From JAGHBT01 sp035311885 (lineage in GTDB: Bacteria > Krumholzibacteriota > Krumholzibacteriia > Krumholzibacteriales > WJIX01), in the NCBI GenBank assembly GCA_964554125.1, contig CAZKNG010000003.1, forward strand, positions 9,059 to 73,058: DNA of 64,000 bases, written 5' to 3'. Position 1 is the stretch's first letter, and every line of letters begins with the position of its first letter. The notes beneath the pieces were generated by a model. That model saw nothing but the letters and a program-made list of their open reading frames with translations, was not told where the DNA came from and did not search any database. A program made the translations under genes and the position numbers. Shown here one piece after another: positions 35,228-45,007 of the stretch.

Positions 35228-36200
35228 CTATTTCGCACAGCCTGCTGATTAAAACGGGAAGGCCTTTACCTGTCAGGGCGGATATCGGATATACTTCTTC
35301 ATCCAGAACCGAAGAAAAATCATCACCAAGCGGTTCTTCGAGCGTGTCGACCTTGTTTAAAGCAACAACCCTTGGTTTTGATAACAGGTCAGCATCGTAG
35401 GCACCGAGCTCTTCAATTAACAGATTATATGCCTCTGTTATTTCAGGTCCGCAAAGATCTATTACGAATAAAAGGACGCTGCATCGTTCAATATGCTGCA
35501 GGAACTGTATCCCCAACCCTTTCCCTTCATGCGCTCCCTTGATAAGCCCCGGCACATCGACCATACTAAAAGACGCGAACTCATCGATTCTGACGATACC
35601 GAGCACGGGATAAAGTGTAGTAAAAGGATAGGAAGCGACGCGCGGATGAGCGGCACTGACAGAACTTATCAGTGTTGATTTTCCGGCGTTTGGAAACCCG
35701 ACGAGCCCTACATCGGCAATCAGTTTCATAGTCAGCTGTAAGGTCTTCTTACTGGCCGGTTCTCCGCCGGTAGCTCTCCTCGGTGTCTTGTTTCTGGATG
35801 AACGGAAAGTATAGTTACCCCTTCCTCCTTTCCCCCCTTTAAGCAGCACGATCTCATCGTCATCATCTTTAAGATCAGCCAGAAGGTGGCCGCTTTCAGA
35901 GTCCTCAACCAGAGTACCCTTGGGAACTCTTATTATAACTGATTCTCCTTTCTTTCCGGCTTTGCGCGCGCCGGCCCCCGGCCTGCCGTTTCCCGCCTTA
36001 TAACTTTTACGATACCTGAGGTCAACTAAAGTGTTGATGCTCGGATCAACTCTCAATATAATATCCCCGCCATCTCCTCCATTTCCGCCGTCAGGTCCGC
36101 CACGAGGAACATATTTCTCTCTCCGGAAGCTTACACAACCATCACCTCCGTCACCCGACTCCACATCTATCGTAACTCTGTCTATGAATGACTTAGCCAA
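35208..36200 (-). CDS. obgE: Obg GTPase
   Basis: A 330-residue ribosome-associated GTPase. The glycine-rich Obg fold (VESGDGGDGCVSFRREKYVP, GGPDGGNGGDGGDI) fills residues 1-155. The G domain has GFPNAGKSTLI (G1), YPFTTLYP (G2), DVPGLIKGAHEG (G3) and NKVD (G4). The C-terminal OCT domain is absent. I chose TTG at 36200: GGAGG lies eight bases before it, while a GTG at 36209 directly abuts that sequence. It begins one base after the glcD stop codon. Confidence 0.95.
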   Translation of the reverse strand: MAKSFIDRVTIDVESGDGGDGCVSFRREKYVPRGGPDGGNGGDGGDIILRVDPSINTLVDLRYRKSYKAGNGRPGAGARKAGKKGESVIIRVPKGTLVEDSESGHLLADLKDDDDEIVLLKGGKGGRGNYTFRSSRNKTPRRATGGEPASKKTLQLTMKLIADVGLVGFPNAGKSTLISSVSAAHPRVASYPFTTLYPVLGIVRIDEFASFSMVDVPGLIKGAHEGKGLGIQFLQHIERCSVLLFVIDLCGPEITEAYNLLIEELGAYDADLLSKPRVVALNKVDTLEEPLGDDFSSVLDEEVYPISALTGKGLPVLISRLCEIVNRNLT

Positions 36201-36201
36201 T

Positions 36202-37593
36202 TTATGCACCTCCGCATACTATATTATCAAAATATTTGCCGGGATTCAGCCTGGAGGACGGATCGATCACATTTTTAACCGCGTTCTGGAGGCGAAGCTC
36301 TGTCTCGCTGAATGCCAGATCGAGATAGGGGCGTTTTGTTGTGCCGATCCCGTGCTCACCACTCAAAGTGCCTCCCGCGGCAATTACATATGAAAAAAGA
36401 TCATGGACAAACTCAGCTGCCCTGTCCATCTCCTCCTTTTTCCTTCTGTCAGTCATGATATTAACATGCAGATTACCATCTCCGCAGTGCCCGAAGATAT
36501 AACAGTCCAGTCTTTTATCACTTGCAAGTTTGTGAACCTCCGTTACCGCTTCGGAAAGCCTGCCCAGAGGCAGAGCGATATCTTCATTAACCTTTGTAAT
36601 TCCTCTTCTCGCGAGACTCGCGCTTATCGATCTTCTAAGATTCCACAGGAGTTCTCTCTCTTCATAATTTTCAGCGGTTATAAGTGAAAACCCTTTACTG
36701 TTACAAAAGTTCTCAAGAAGTCTCTGTTGATCGGCGGTTTGAATATCTGTTCCTTCAATCTCGAGAAAGAGATAACTTAAGTCCCCCTTATTCTCAATTA
36801 TCGGTAAAATATCAAGATATTCAGCAACGCATCGCATTGTCTTGGAATCAATAAACTCGAGCACACTCGGCCTGAACCCTGAGCGAAGAAGATTAGAAGC
36901 TGTGACCATTGCGTCTCCGTCAACACCGCCGCCCAGCAGGAATGTTTTTCTTATCTTTGGAATCGGAAACACCTTCAAACGGGCTGAATAAATAATCCCC
37001 AGCGTACCTTCAGAACCTATAAGAAGAGAAGCCGGGCCGCGCGGTTCCCCTTCAAGAAATCTCCCTTCCGGAGTAATCCACTTGAGCGAAACCACATACC
37101 TGCGCGTCACACCGTATTTATACGCCCTGGGCCCACCCGCGTTCTCAGCAATATTACCCCCAATTGTAGAAACCTTGTAGCTCGCCGGATCAGGCGGATA
37201 GAAAAGCCCGAGCGGCTCTAAGTACTCCTGAAGACTGCCATTTACAATCCCGCTTTGAACCTCTACTTCATCCATTTTCCGGTTAAAGGATAGAACCTTC
37301 CTCATCTTTTCCGTCGAAACGACAATACCGCCTTGAGCAGGGACCGAACCTCCGGAGAATCCGGTTCCCGCGCCTCTCGGAATAAGCGGAATTCCGAGCA
37401 TCGCAGCGTTTTTAACAATTAAAGCCAGATCATTTTCAGATTCCGGGAAAGCCACTCCCGCGCAAAACCCTCTTATGCCGGTAGCATCATAACCATAGGC
37501 AACTCTGAAGAAATTTTCAGTATGCAGGATTACATCTCCGATACGATTCTTTAATTCCTTTATTCTCCCCGGGGATTGTTGCGTCATCATCAA
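36202..37593 (-). CDS. glcD: FAD-linked oxidase, GlcD type
   Basis: A 463-residue flavoenzyme of the glycolate oxidase GlcD / D-lactate dehydrogenase family. LIPRGAGTGFSGGSVP near residue 75 and NAGGPRAYKYGVTRRYVV near 132 are the FAD-binding PCMH domain. The C-terminal cap has GHCGDGNLHVN near 377 and SGEHGIGTTKRPYL near 418. Partner subunits GlcE/GlcF are not encoded nearby, so a one-subunit lactate or glycolate dehydrogenase is likely. GGAG precedes the ATG. Confidence 0.85.
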   Translation of the reverse strand: MMMTQQSPGRIKELKNRIGDVILHTENFFRVAYGYDATGIRGFCAGVAFPESENDLALIVKNAAMLGIPLIPRGAGTGFSGGSVPAQGGIVVSTEKMRKVLSFNRKMDEVEVQSGIVNGSLQEYLEPLGLFYPPDPASYKVSTIGGNIAENAGGPRAYKYGVTRRYVVSLKWITPEGRFLEGEPRGPASLLIGSEGTLGIIYSARLKVFPIPKIRKTFLLGGGVDGDAMVTASNLLRSGFRPSVLEFIDSKTMRCVAEYLDILPIIENKGDLSYLFLEIEGTDIQTADQQRLLENFCNSKGFSLITAENYEERELLWNLRRSISASLARRGITKVNEDIALPLGRLSEAVTEVHKLASDKRLDCYIFGHCGDGNLHVNIMTDRRKKEEMDRAAEFVHDLFSYVIAAGGTLSGEHGIGTTKRPYLDLAFSETELRLQNAVKNVIDPSSRLNPGKYFDNIVCGGA

Positions 37594-37691
37594 GCTCCAA
37601 ATCTTACTCTTACCGATCTTGCCGGATCAGATATAATGTTCCGCAATTAGTTCTTTTATAACCGGTTGATCATACAAAACTCTCAGTATTA

Positions 37692-38882
37692 TCAAGTATA
37701 ATTCCCGACAAACTCTTCAAAGCGGTCAAGCGCTTTATTTAATTCTTCTTCACCCGCCGCGAATGAGAACCTGATTGTATTATCACACCCGAAAGGTCCG
37801 CCCGGAATTAAAAGCAGCCCGTTCTCCTTCAGGAGTTTCTCACAGAATTCCCCGCTGCCGGAAACGCCGCAACTGCCATACATCGAAGATACATCTACCA
37901 GAAAATAGAAAGCTCCGCCGGGATCAGGATATTTTATCCCAGGTATTCTCCCCAGCCTATCTGAGAATAGTTTTTTTCTCTTCTCGAATTCACCGCGCAT
38001 CATATCTCTGTCTTCAGCACCTTCTTTAACAGCGGTTAACGCCGCCCACTGGGAAATCGCGTTAGGACATCCGGTAGCGTGCGCCTGATACGCGCTCATT
38101 CTGAAAATTACGTCACTGCCGGACATCGCAAACCCTATCCTCCAGCCCGTCATAGCGTAACTCTTAGAAACACCGGTTATGATAACAGCGCTGTCTTTCA
38201 GTTCCGGGACCAGAGAAACAGGCGAATAGTGCTTATTCCCCTCATATGTCAGAAATTCATATATTTCATCGCTGATAAGAGATATCCCCTCGCGCCGGAG
38301 GATTTCACCTATAGCTTTAACCTCATCAGCGCTGTAAACAACGCCGGCCGGATTATTGGGTGAATTATACAGAATTGCTTTGGGCTTTGATTTTGCTACC
38401 TCGTCCTCAAGTTTCTCCGGGGTCAGCTTGTAGTCATTGTCCGCGCTGAGCTTTACAACCCTGGGCTTAGCTCCTACTAGTTTTACCATCTCCGGATAAC
38501 TTACCCAGTAGGGTGTGAATATCAAAACCTCATCGCCCGGATTAGTCAGAACAAAAAGAGCGTTGAAAATAGAGTGCTTTGCCCCGTTTGATATCATTAC
38601 TTCCGAGCTCTTGTAGGGTATGCCGATCCGCTTTGAATATATATCCGCTACAGCTTCTCTCAGTTGTGATATCCCCGCTGCCGGTGTATATCTGGTCTTT
38701 CCGGTTCTTATTGCTTCATAAGCAGCTTCTTTAACAACATCCGGAGTCTCGAAATCGGGCTCGCCAGCCGCCAGCCCCACTACATCCTCTCCAGCTTCAC
38801 GCAGGTTGTTGGCTTTTGTATTCAAACTCAGGGTAATTGAAGGTTCTATATTCCTGGCTCTTTCACTTATCACATCACTCAT
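37692..38882 (-). CDS. aspC: Aspartate aminotransferase-type class I aminotransferase
   Basis: A 396-residue pyridoxal-phosphate enzyme. NSPNNPAGVVYS near residue 172 contacts the cofactor, SKSYAMTGWRIGFA near 237 carries the PLP lysine, and FSFAAGEEEL near the end includes the carboxylate-binding arginine. It belongs to the Ib group of bacterial aspartate aminotransferases (AspC/AatA of Thermus and Bacillus). Substrate range may include aromatic or keto acids. GGAGGAG lies before the ATG. Confidence 0.88.
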   Translation of the reverse strand: MSDVISERARNIEPSITLSLNTKANNLREAGEDVVGLAAGEPDFETPDVVKEAAYEAIRTGKTRYTPAAGISQLREAVADIYSKRIGIPYKSSEVMISNGAKHSIFNALFVLTNPGDEVLIFTPYWVSYPEMVKLVGAKPRVVKLSADNDYKLTPEKLEDEVAKSKPKAILYNSPNNPAGVVYSADEVKAIGEILRREGISLISDEIYEFLTYEGNKHYSPVSLVPELKDSAVIITGVSKSYAMTGWRIGFAMSGSDVIFRMSAYQAHATGCPNAISQWAALTAVKEGAEDRDMMRGEFEKRKKLFSDRLGRIPGIKYPDPGGAFYFLVDVSSMYGSCGVSGSGEFCEKLLKENGLLLIPGGPFGCDNTIRFSFAAGEEELNKALDRFEEFVGNYT

Positions 38883-38913
38883 AAATCTCCTCCTCAGAAT
38901 AAATCACTGTTAT

Positions 38914-39396
38914 CTAATCCCGCGGAAACCACTCTCTAAGACTTTTCGCTACCGGTTCCGGCACGAGACTGTCAATTTCACCACCCAGACGATAAATTTC
39001 TTTTACAAGGGAACTGTGCAGGTAGATATATTTCTCACTGGGCATGAGAAATACAGTTTCAAAGTCCGGGTTGAGCTTCCTGTTCATAAGCCCGATCATA
39101 AGTTCATACTCAAAATCCGATATCGCCCTCAAACCCCTTATAACAACATCCACCTTCCTCTTTCTGAATTCATCGACAAGAAGACCTTCGAAAGTCACGC
39201 ATTCGATCCCCTTGCATCCCTCTAAACTCTTACTGGCTATTTCATGCCTCTGCTTGAGCGATAAAAGTGTGTTCTTGTGAGTACCCACTGCCACAGCAAC
39301 AATGACTTTGTCAAAAACACGGGCGATCCGCTTAACAAGGTCAACGTGACCGTTTGTTATCGGATCAAAAGTGCCGGGGTAAAGAGCAGTTTTCAA
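38914..39396 (-). CDS. coaD: Phosphopantetheine adenylyltransferase
   Basis: A 160-residue enzyme making dephospho-CoA from 4'-phosphopantetheine and ATP. YPGTFDPITNGHVDLVKR contains the T/HxGH motif; IRGLRAISDFEYELMIGLMN and YIYLHSSLVKEI complete the signature. I chose TTG at 39396, giving MKTALYPGTFD as in most relatives, with GGAGG eight bases upstream. The ATG at 39402 is too close to that sequence. It follows rsmD, a conserved pair. Confidence 0.96.
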   Translation of the reverse strand: MKTALYPGTFDPITNGHVDLVKRIARVFDKVIVAVAVGTHKNTLLSLKQRHEIASKSLEGCKGIECVTFEGLLVDEFRKRKVDVVIRGLRAISDFEYELMIGLMNRKLNPDFETVFLMPSEKYIYLHSSLVKEIYRLGGEIDSLVPEPVAKSLREWFPRD

Positions 39397-39437
39397 ACTC
39401 ATGACCTCCCCTTCCGTAACTCTTAAGAAAGATTCAA

Positions 39438-39992
39438 TCAGCTCTCGATATATCTGAAGTAATTTATACAGGTATTCCCGAACTTTTTAGCTTTATATTT
39501 CTCCATAGGCTGGTCGCTTACAGATTCCAGCTCCTTGCTGCTTTCAATTACAAGAAGCCCGCATATCTTTCTTCCGGCTCCGTTTATGACCTTTAAAATC
39601 TCCTCGGCATAGCTGCTCTTATATGGAGGATCAGCAATTATTATATCGTACCTGTACCCCTTTAAAACAGCCTTCTTGAGAAAACGGACAGAGTCGGTCC
39701 TTATAACTTCAGCGTGATCGGAACTGAATCGGCATTTTTCAATATTTGATCTTATAGCTTTTACGGCGTTTCTGTTAATCTCCACAAAAGTAGATTTCTC
39801 AGCGCCCCGGCTCAAAGCTTCTATACCGAGACCCCCGGAGCCCGAAAAAAGGTCAAGCACAACAGAACCCTCTACTTCATTCTGCAGGTGATCAAAAACA
39901 GAACCCTTTACTAATTGTGTAGTAGGCCGGAAATCCTTCCCCCTTGCTCCTTTAAGCTTGGTTCCACCCTTCTTTCCGGATATTACTTTCAA
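39438..39992 (-). CDS. rsmD: 16S rRNA (guanine966-N2)-methyltransferase
   Basis: A 184-residue SAM-dependent enzyme that methylates G966 of 16S rRNA. KVISGKKGGTKLKG at the N-terminus, VLDLFSGSGGLGIEALSRGA near residue 53 (SAM site) and IIADPPYKS near 124 (catalytic DPPY) are diagnostic. I chose TTG at 39992, preceded by AAAGG; the frame stays open upstream to 40070 but those residues are not family-like. coaD follows. Confidence 0.92.
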   Translation of the reverse strand: MKVISGKKGGTKLKGARGKDFRPTTQLVKGSVFDHLQNEVEGSVVLDLFSGSGGLGIEALSRGAEKSTFVEINRNAVKAIRSNIEKCRFSSDHAEVIRTDSVRFLKKAVLKGYRYDIIIADPPYKSSYAEEILKVINGAGRKICGLLVIESSKELESVSDQPMEKYKAKKFGNTCINYFRYIES

Positions 39993-40093
39993 ACTCAGCC
40001 TTTCGAGAAAACCCAGATTCAGCAGATTGCGCAAACACTTCAGCATAAATAAGATTCTCGGCGCGGGCAAGTAAAATCATTTTTCTCCACCGC

Positions 40094-40131
40094 ATAAAAA
40101 AACCCCCGAAAGTTATAATAACTTCCGGGGG
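40094..40131 (-). terminator. Rho-independent terminator of the pilMNOPQ operon
   Basis: CCCCCG at 40103-40108 pairs with CGGGGG at 40126-40131, and the stem continues inward for a total of about 13 pairs with one mismatch. On the minus strand seven T residues follow (40102-40096). It lies 26 bases after the pilQ stop codon. Confidence 0.9.
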
Positions 40132-40156
40132 TACGACGGTAAGTGGAGGGGCAAAA

Positions 40157-42148
40157 TTATTCCACGATCGTCGGAGTAACGAAAATCACAAGTTCCTGTT
40201 TTTTCTTCGACTTTGAGGAGGATGAAAAAAGGGCGCCCAGATAAGGTATATCTTTCAAAAAAGGTATGCCTCTTCTTACACTCGTGTCAAGCTTCTTGAT
40301 CAATCCGCCGATAATTGCCGTTTCTCCGTTTGCAACTTCGACCCTCGTGTCAGCTTCAGCGGTAGCGATTATCACGCCGCCCTGCTGAGTTGACTCGGTC
40401 TGAAGCTCACTTACCTCGGGATGGAGGTCAAGAGTGATGGTTCTGTCTTTATTTACGTGCGGAATAACTTTAAGCATTATTCCAATCTTTGTAAGCTCTG
40501 TTAAAGGGTTTCCGGCTTCATCCGCGACGATTAGAGGTATCTCTTTTCCAACCAGTATAGTGGCTTCCCTGTTTTCCATAGTGGTAATCCTGGGATTGGA
40601 GATTATATTTGCATTATTTTTCTCTTCCATCATCTGAAGAATTGAATTAAGTTCTCCCCACGATTGAACACTGCCGATCTTGAGCGTCCCGCTTGTAAGG
40701 GGAAGGGCTTCATCCACACCGGCACTTCCGATAGCGTTGACATCGGATTTATGAAGGTTCAGCAAATCCCACTTAATTCCAAGCTCGCGTTTCGCTTCAA
40801 CATCCATCTCAACCAGTTTAGCGTTGATATTAACTTGTACATGTTTAGTATCGAGTTCTTTTACAATCGCCGATACTTTATCAAGATTCTCTTCTATATC
40901 GTTAATAATCAAGGTGTTGCTTCCAGGATCAACATCGATTTTACCCCGTTTGCTTACTACATTCTTCAGGGCGTCACCGATCTCTTCCGCGCTTGAATTA
41001 TCTACAAAAACAACCCTCGTTTTCAGGGGAAGGAGATCCTTCTCTTTGTTCTTAGCACTTTTCTGATCAAGTTCTTGACGGAGCAAACGCTTACTTTCAC
41101 CGACTCTTATCATCCCGTACTCTTCCCTGTAACCGTATCCATGGGCTTTCAGAATAACTTCGAGAGCTTCCTGCCAGGGACAATCTTTTATATGAACAAA
41201 GACATCTCCCTCTACATCATCACCCGGAACGATATTAATATCGGCATAATGTGAAATTGTCTGAAGAACCGTTTTAATATCAGCCCCCTGGGCATCCAGA
41301 GTTATTCTTTTCGATCCCATAGGTATACCGGATCCAGCAGCCGGAGCTCCCCTGACATATGATTTTGACCAGGGAAGATTCTCAAACTTCACGCGCGGGG
41401 CGGAATTATTAACATCTATTTCACTTCCTGAACTCGATATTACGGTTTGGTTTTCCGCGACGCGGCTTATATCCGCGGTATCACCACTGTTTTCTTTTTC
41501 GATCCAGGGAGAATCAACCTCATCTTCATCCTTTTTGATATTTCTGTCAGCATCACTCCTGTTTTCTATTTTGTCATCGTCTGACAGATTAACCGCTGAA
41601 TGATTCTCTTCTATCACAGGTTTTATATTCTTTTCATTCTTATCTTCTGTTTCGGAAAGTTCCCGGACTTCACTTACGGGATCCGGAGCAGCAACACTAT
41701 TTTCTGTTTTACTGTCATTTAATGAAATATCAGCGTCATCAGCCCCGTTCGTATCAGAAATAAGCAGGACCTGTTTATTATTAATTTCGAAAATACGATG
41801 ATTTACACTTTTTTTCAGGTCAAATACAAGTCTGCTTACAGGCACGGGGTCCGTTTTGAACTGGCTCGTTCTCACTCTGTATATCAACCGGGATTCGGTT
41901 TGATATGTAGATTCATCCAACCTGTTTGCCGCGCCCACACAATCGACAACAAGCCTTTTCGGATCATCGGTAAAGAAAAGTTTGAATTCGATATCACCTG
42001 ACTTGGCAATCTCGATTCTCAAATCTCCGTTTGCTTTCATGATCTGGAGGTTCTTAATTTCCCCCGCGGTGTCAGATGCCTCTAAAAGATTAATAGGGAC
42101 AACAACCATAACCAGTAATATCAATGTTAATTTGAGAAACTTCTGCAT
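40157..42148 (-). CDS. pilQ: Type IV pilus secretin PilQ
   Basis: A 663-residue outer-membrane secretin through which the pilus passes. After a signal peptide, residues about 30-140 form one AMIN domain for peptidoglycan contact. An acidic linker of about 120 residues follows. The secretin N0 region starts near KRITLDAQGADIKTVL, then an N1 repeat (VDNSSAEEIGDALKNVV), then the secretin core with VEVANGETAIIGGLI and the final KKQELVIFVTPTIVE. AAAGGAG lies upstream of the ATG at 42148. Last gene of the pilM operon, followed by a terminator. Confidence 0.95.
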   Translation of the reverse strand: MQKFLKLTLILLVMVVVPINLLEASDTAGEIKNLQIMKANGDLRIEIAKSGDIEFKLFFTDDPKRLVVDCVGAANRLDESTYQTESRLIYRVRTSQFKTDPVPVSRLVFDLKKSVNHRIFEINNKQVLLISDTNGADDADISLNDSKTENSVAAPDPVSEVRELSETEDKNEKNIKPVIEENHSAVNLSDDDKIENRSDADRNIKKDEDEVDSPWIEKENSGDTADISRVAENQTVISSSGSEIDVNNSAPRVKFENLPWSKSYVRGAPAAGSGIPMGSKRITLDAQGADIKTVLQTISHYADINIVPGDDVEGDVFVHIKDCPWQEALEVILKAHGYGYREEYGMIRVGESKRLLRQELDQKSAKNKEKDLLPLKTRVVFVDNSSAEEIGDALKNVVSKRGKIDVDPGSNTLIINDIEENLDKVSAIVKELDTKHVQVNINAKLVEMDVEAKRELGIKWDLLNLHKSDVNAIGSAGVDEALPLTSGTLKIGSVQSWGELNSILQMMEEKNNANIISNPRITTMENREATILVGKEIPLIVADEAGNPLTELTKIGIMLKVIPHVNKDRTITLDLHPEVSELQTESTQQGGVIIATAEADTRVEVANGETAIIGGLIKKLDTSVRRGIPFLKDIPYLGALFSSSSKSKKKQELVIFVTPTIVE

Positions 42149-42149
42149 C

Positions 42150-42608
42150 TTAATCTCCTTTTTCCTTCTCACCCTCTAGGTTCAGAGTTATACTGTTAGT
42201 TTGTCCGTACGATCTTACTCGCGCTATCAGGGAACGTTCTGAAACGGAAACAATACTCCCATTCCTTATCGGATCCCCTACCTTTAATATATGACCAATT
42301 CCATTTCTGTCTTCGAGCATGGCGTATTTTTCCATTCCTCCGGAAAGCACACCAACCAGGCTGACCTTCTGGATATTAATAAGATCGGAGCTGCCTTCCT
42401 CAAAATCGCCGGACACAAGGCTCTGAAAGGGGTCTCTGTGGTTAAACGCCTGATAATAATAATGTTTTGTTCTAAGATTATCCTGTCCGTCTCTCTTTTC
42501 CGCCGCAAAAGCTGTCTGGGGCAGCAGTAATCCCAGAAAAATTAAATAAACCGTTAATCTTTCCCATACCACTGAGGTATTATCAGGATTTGTCTTTATT
42601 CTTAACAT
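42150..42608 (-). CDS. pilP: Pilus assembly lipoprotein-like PilP
   Basis: A 152-residue protein at the PilP position. A hydrophobic N-terminal segment (LTVYLIFLGLLLP) is followed by FNHRDPFQSL, a PilP hallmark, and a small beta domain (VSLVGVLSGGMEKYAMLEDRNG, ILKVGDPIRNGSIV) like the PilP HR domain that binds PilQ. No lipobox cysteine is visible, unlike many PilP proteins, so it may be anchored by its N-terminal helix. It overlaps pilO by 26 bases. Confidence 0.85.
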   Translation of the reverse strand: MLRIKTNPDNTSVVWERLTVYLIFLGLLLPQTAFAAEKRDGQDNLRTKHYYYQAFNHRDPFQSLVSGDFEEGSSDLINIQKVSLVGVLSGGMEKYAMLEDRNGIGHILKVGDPIRNGSIVSVSERSLIARVRSYGQTNSITLNLEGEKEKGD

Positions 42609-43200
42609 CCGAAATCTCACCACCTTTCAGAAGTGTATAGGCAGTCATCGTCATTTGCGCTTCAATTGTTCTGGTTTTTCCTACTCCACCGTCATCTTTA
42701 TTATCAAAAGAGGATATTTCCATATCAGATACATTAACAATACGGTCCAGATTTGCCACTTTCGATAAAAATATGCCCACCTGGTGATATCTCCCCTTTA
42801 CTCTTATATTTATCGGATTTTCGGCAAAAAAGTCCTTTCTTATCCTCCGCTTAGGTTCGAAAAGGGTAAAATTAACACCTGCCTGATTTCCGGCCATCGT
42901 TATCTTTCTCAGCAATCCGGCTATCTCATCCTCTTCGGGCAGTAATTTAAGCGCAGCGACCCATTTCTCGTGCAATCTGTTGTATTCTGTCTCCAGCGCC
43001 TCAAGATTACCGACAGTTTTTCTGGCTTTTTCGAGTTCTGTGCTTACCTTATCATATTCCCTCTTAAGCGATTCTTCCTTCGCCGCCCGCGGTTTGTATA
43101 AGAAAGGCATGAAAGAAGTAAAGAAATAAACATAGGCGATCATAGCCAGAAACATACCTATCACCATTGATTTTTGTACCTGTGGATCTTTTAAATCCAT
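42583..43200 (-). CDS. pilO: Type IV pilus inner-membrane protein PilO
   Basis: A 205-residue bitopic protein. One membrane segment (SMVIGMFLAMIAYVYFFTSF, about residues 10-29) precedes a coiled coil (EYDKVSTELEKARKTVGNL) and a ferredoxin-like periplasmic domain with IRVKGRYHQVGIFLSKVANL, typical of PilO. It pairs with PilN in the alignment complex between PilM and PilP/PilQ. Located between pilN and pilP. Confidence 0.92.
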   Translation of the reverse strand: MDLKDPQVQKSMVIGMFLAMIAYVYFFTSFMPFLYKPRAAKEESLKREYDKVSTELEKARKTVGNLEALETEYNRLHEKWVAALKLLPEEDEIAGLLRKITMAGNQAGVNFTLFEPKRRIRKDFFAENPINIRVKGRYHQVGIFLSKVANLDRIVNVSDMEISSFDNKDDGGVGKTRTIEAQMTMTAYTLLKGGEISDVKNKDKS

Positions 43201-43218
43201 CGTTTCTACCTCTTTCCG

Positions 43219-43773
43219 TTATTGCGGTATTGCATTGCCCACTAAAGAAAACTTCATTACTTTATTATTGTGTATCGTCCCTTCCTCCACCACACTCAGA
43301 TCTACCTTTGTAAATAAGGAAGATCTCTCCAGATTTGTCATCATATCCGCTACTTTGTAGTTGTTAAAAGTAATGCCGTCAATAGCATACTCTTTCGAAG
43401 AAAGCTCAGTTATACCGGTAAGCCAGCAGTTTCCGGGGATTTTCATACTGATATCATTCAACAATCTTACCCTGAAGAACCGATATTTATCGAGCGAAGT
43501 AATAAGCTGGAGTCTTTTATTAACCTCTCCGCGCTCCTTTGTGATCTTCTTTATTTTTGCCAGTTGCGGAGCAAGCTTTCTGGATTCCTTACGAGCGGTT
43601 TTTATCTTTTCTTCAAGATCGGCTATCCTGTGGCCCTGTATAAAACTGAAAGCAAGTATGCCCCCTATGACAATTAAAACCACACCAACCATATATACCG
43701 ACGACATATCGGGAAGATTGAAACTGCGTTTTTTATCCCTGTCCTCAGGTGGCAGCAGATTTATTCTAATCAT
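43219..43773 (-). CDS. pilN: Type IV pilus inner-membrane protein PilN
   Basis: A 184-residue bitopic protein. The cytoplasmic N-terminus IRINLLPPEDRDKKR is the conserved PilM-binding motif (INLLP). One membrane helix follows (MVGVVLIVIGGILAF), then a coiled coil and a ferredoxin-like domain with NCWLTGITELSS and ITFNNYKVADMM. Its ATG overlaps the pilM stop codon. Confidence 0.93.
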   Translation of the reverse strand: MIRINLLPPEDRDKKRSFNLPDMSSVYMVGVVLIVIGGILAFSFIQGHRIADLEEKIKTARKESRKLAPQLAKIKKITKERGEVNKRLQLITSLDKYRFFRVRLLNDISMKIPGNCWLTGITELSSKEYAIDGITFNNYKVADMMTNLERSSLFTKVDLSVVEEGTIHNNKVMKFSLVGNAIPQ

Positions 43774-44846
43774 TATTCCCCCGCCTTTCTCAGAGCGAGA
43801 CCAATGCCCACTGTAAGTAATGGCGCTATCTCGTTCAAATCCTCTCCATATTCAGTGAAAATCCCTTCATCAAAATCGATCTGGGAAAGAGGATTATGTA
43901 TTAAAAATTCAATGTCATGTTTATCCGAAAGTATTTCCTGTAAGAACGGAAGCCTCGCGCCCCCGCCGCTTAGAATAATTTTATCAATTTTATCCGCGTC
44001 ACCGGCAGCCTTGAGGAAGGAAATACTCCGCTCTATTCCCAGAGACAGTTCTTTTGCCTTCTTTCTGAATATTTCCTTTACGGATTCCTCGTCTATATCA
44101 CCGAGGTCACCTCTTACGACTCGCAACGCCTCTTCATAGTCGAGACCTTGTTCCTTCTGAAGCTCCTCGATAAAACTGCTGGTTCCCACACTGATATCTC
44201 TGGTAAAATGGGGGCTGTCGTTTTGAATTATATTTATATTGGTTACATCACTGCCGATATTTACAAGCCCTACAACTTCATCTTCCTCTTCTTCGCTTGA
44301 AGTGTAGTTTTCTTCAAAACTGTTCTGCAGGGCAAAAGAGTCAACATCAATAATCTCCGGGTTTAACCCAGCGTCTCTGATAAGTTCAGCGTAATCTGTA
44401 ACCATATCTTTTTTAGCCGCAACCAGCAAAACTTCCATCTGATTGGCGCCGATATCTTCATCAAGTATTTGAAAATCAAGACATACATCGTCAATATCAA
44501 AAGGAACGTGCTGCTCAGCTTCCCAGAATATTGCTTCCGCGGCGTCTTCAGCTGTCATTTTGTCCATAACAATTTTTTTAACTATAACCGCGCGTCCTGA
44601 TACGGCGGAGACAACATTCTTCCCCGTGATCCCGGACTTATCGACGCATTCCGAAATAGTTTCTACCACGAGGTTCCTGTCCATAATTTCATCTTCCACG
44701 ATTGCTTCCGGCAGGAGTTTGCTTATACCAAAATGGACTATCCTCGGTATCTGTTCAGAATGTTCTATTTCAACAACCTTAATCAAACTGGAACCAACAT
44801 CAATACTGATCGTTGAAGGTTTTTTCTTAAATGGTAAAGATATCAT
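43773..44846 (-). CDS. pilM: Type IV pilus assembly ATPase-like PilM
   Basis: A 357-residue actin-like cytoplasmic protein. ISIDVGSSLIKVVEIEH at the N-terminus (phosphate 1), the VGLVNIGSDVTNINII segment and IILSGGGARLPFLQEIL near residue 291 (adenosine motif) give the FtsA/MreB-like fold. It binds the PilN N-terminus. I chose the ATG at 44846, where AAGGATGG lies upstream; a TTG at 44888 has no Shine-Dalgarno sequence. A sigma-54 promoter lies at 44953-44967. Confidence 0.94.
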   Translation of the reverse strand: MISLPFKKKPSTISIDVGSSLIKVVEIEHSEQIPRIVHFGISKLLPEAIVEDEIMDRNLVVETISECVDKSGITGKNVVSAVSGRAVIVKKIVMDKMTAEDAAEAIFWEAEQHVPFDIDDVCLDFQILDEDIGANQMEVLLVAAKKDMVTDYAELIRDAGLNPEIIDVDSFALQNSFEENYTSSEEEEDEVVGLVNIGSDVTNINIIQNDSPHFTRDISVGTSSFIEELQKEQGLDYEEALRVVRGDLGDIDEESVKEIFRKKAKELSLGIERSISFLKAAGDADKIDKIILSGGGARLPFLQEILSDKHDIEFLIHNPLSQIDFDEGIFTEYGEDLNEIAPLLTVGIGLALRKAGE

Positions 44847-44952
44847 TCGCGCACCATCCTTTTTATACAAGGAAACTGTGCTTTCCAATACTGAATTTTT
44901 TCTTACATCTTTTGACTAACTGCACTTTTTAAATTCCAATCAAGTAGTGGTC

Positions 44953-44967
44953 GCAACATATGTGCCA
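44953..44967 (-). promoter_or_regulatory. Sigma-54 promoter of pilMNOPQ
   Basis: On the minus strand TGGCACATATGTTGC is an exact match to the -24/-12 consensus TGGCAC-N5-TTGC, preceded by TT. Transcription would start near 44941, about 95 bases before the pilM ATG. A dyad at 45008-45038 lies upstream, where an activator could bind. Confidence 0.85.
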
Positions 44968-45007
44968 AAGTTCTGAAATTAAAGTCTTCGTAAGGGTTTG
45001 AATTGCC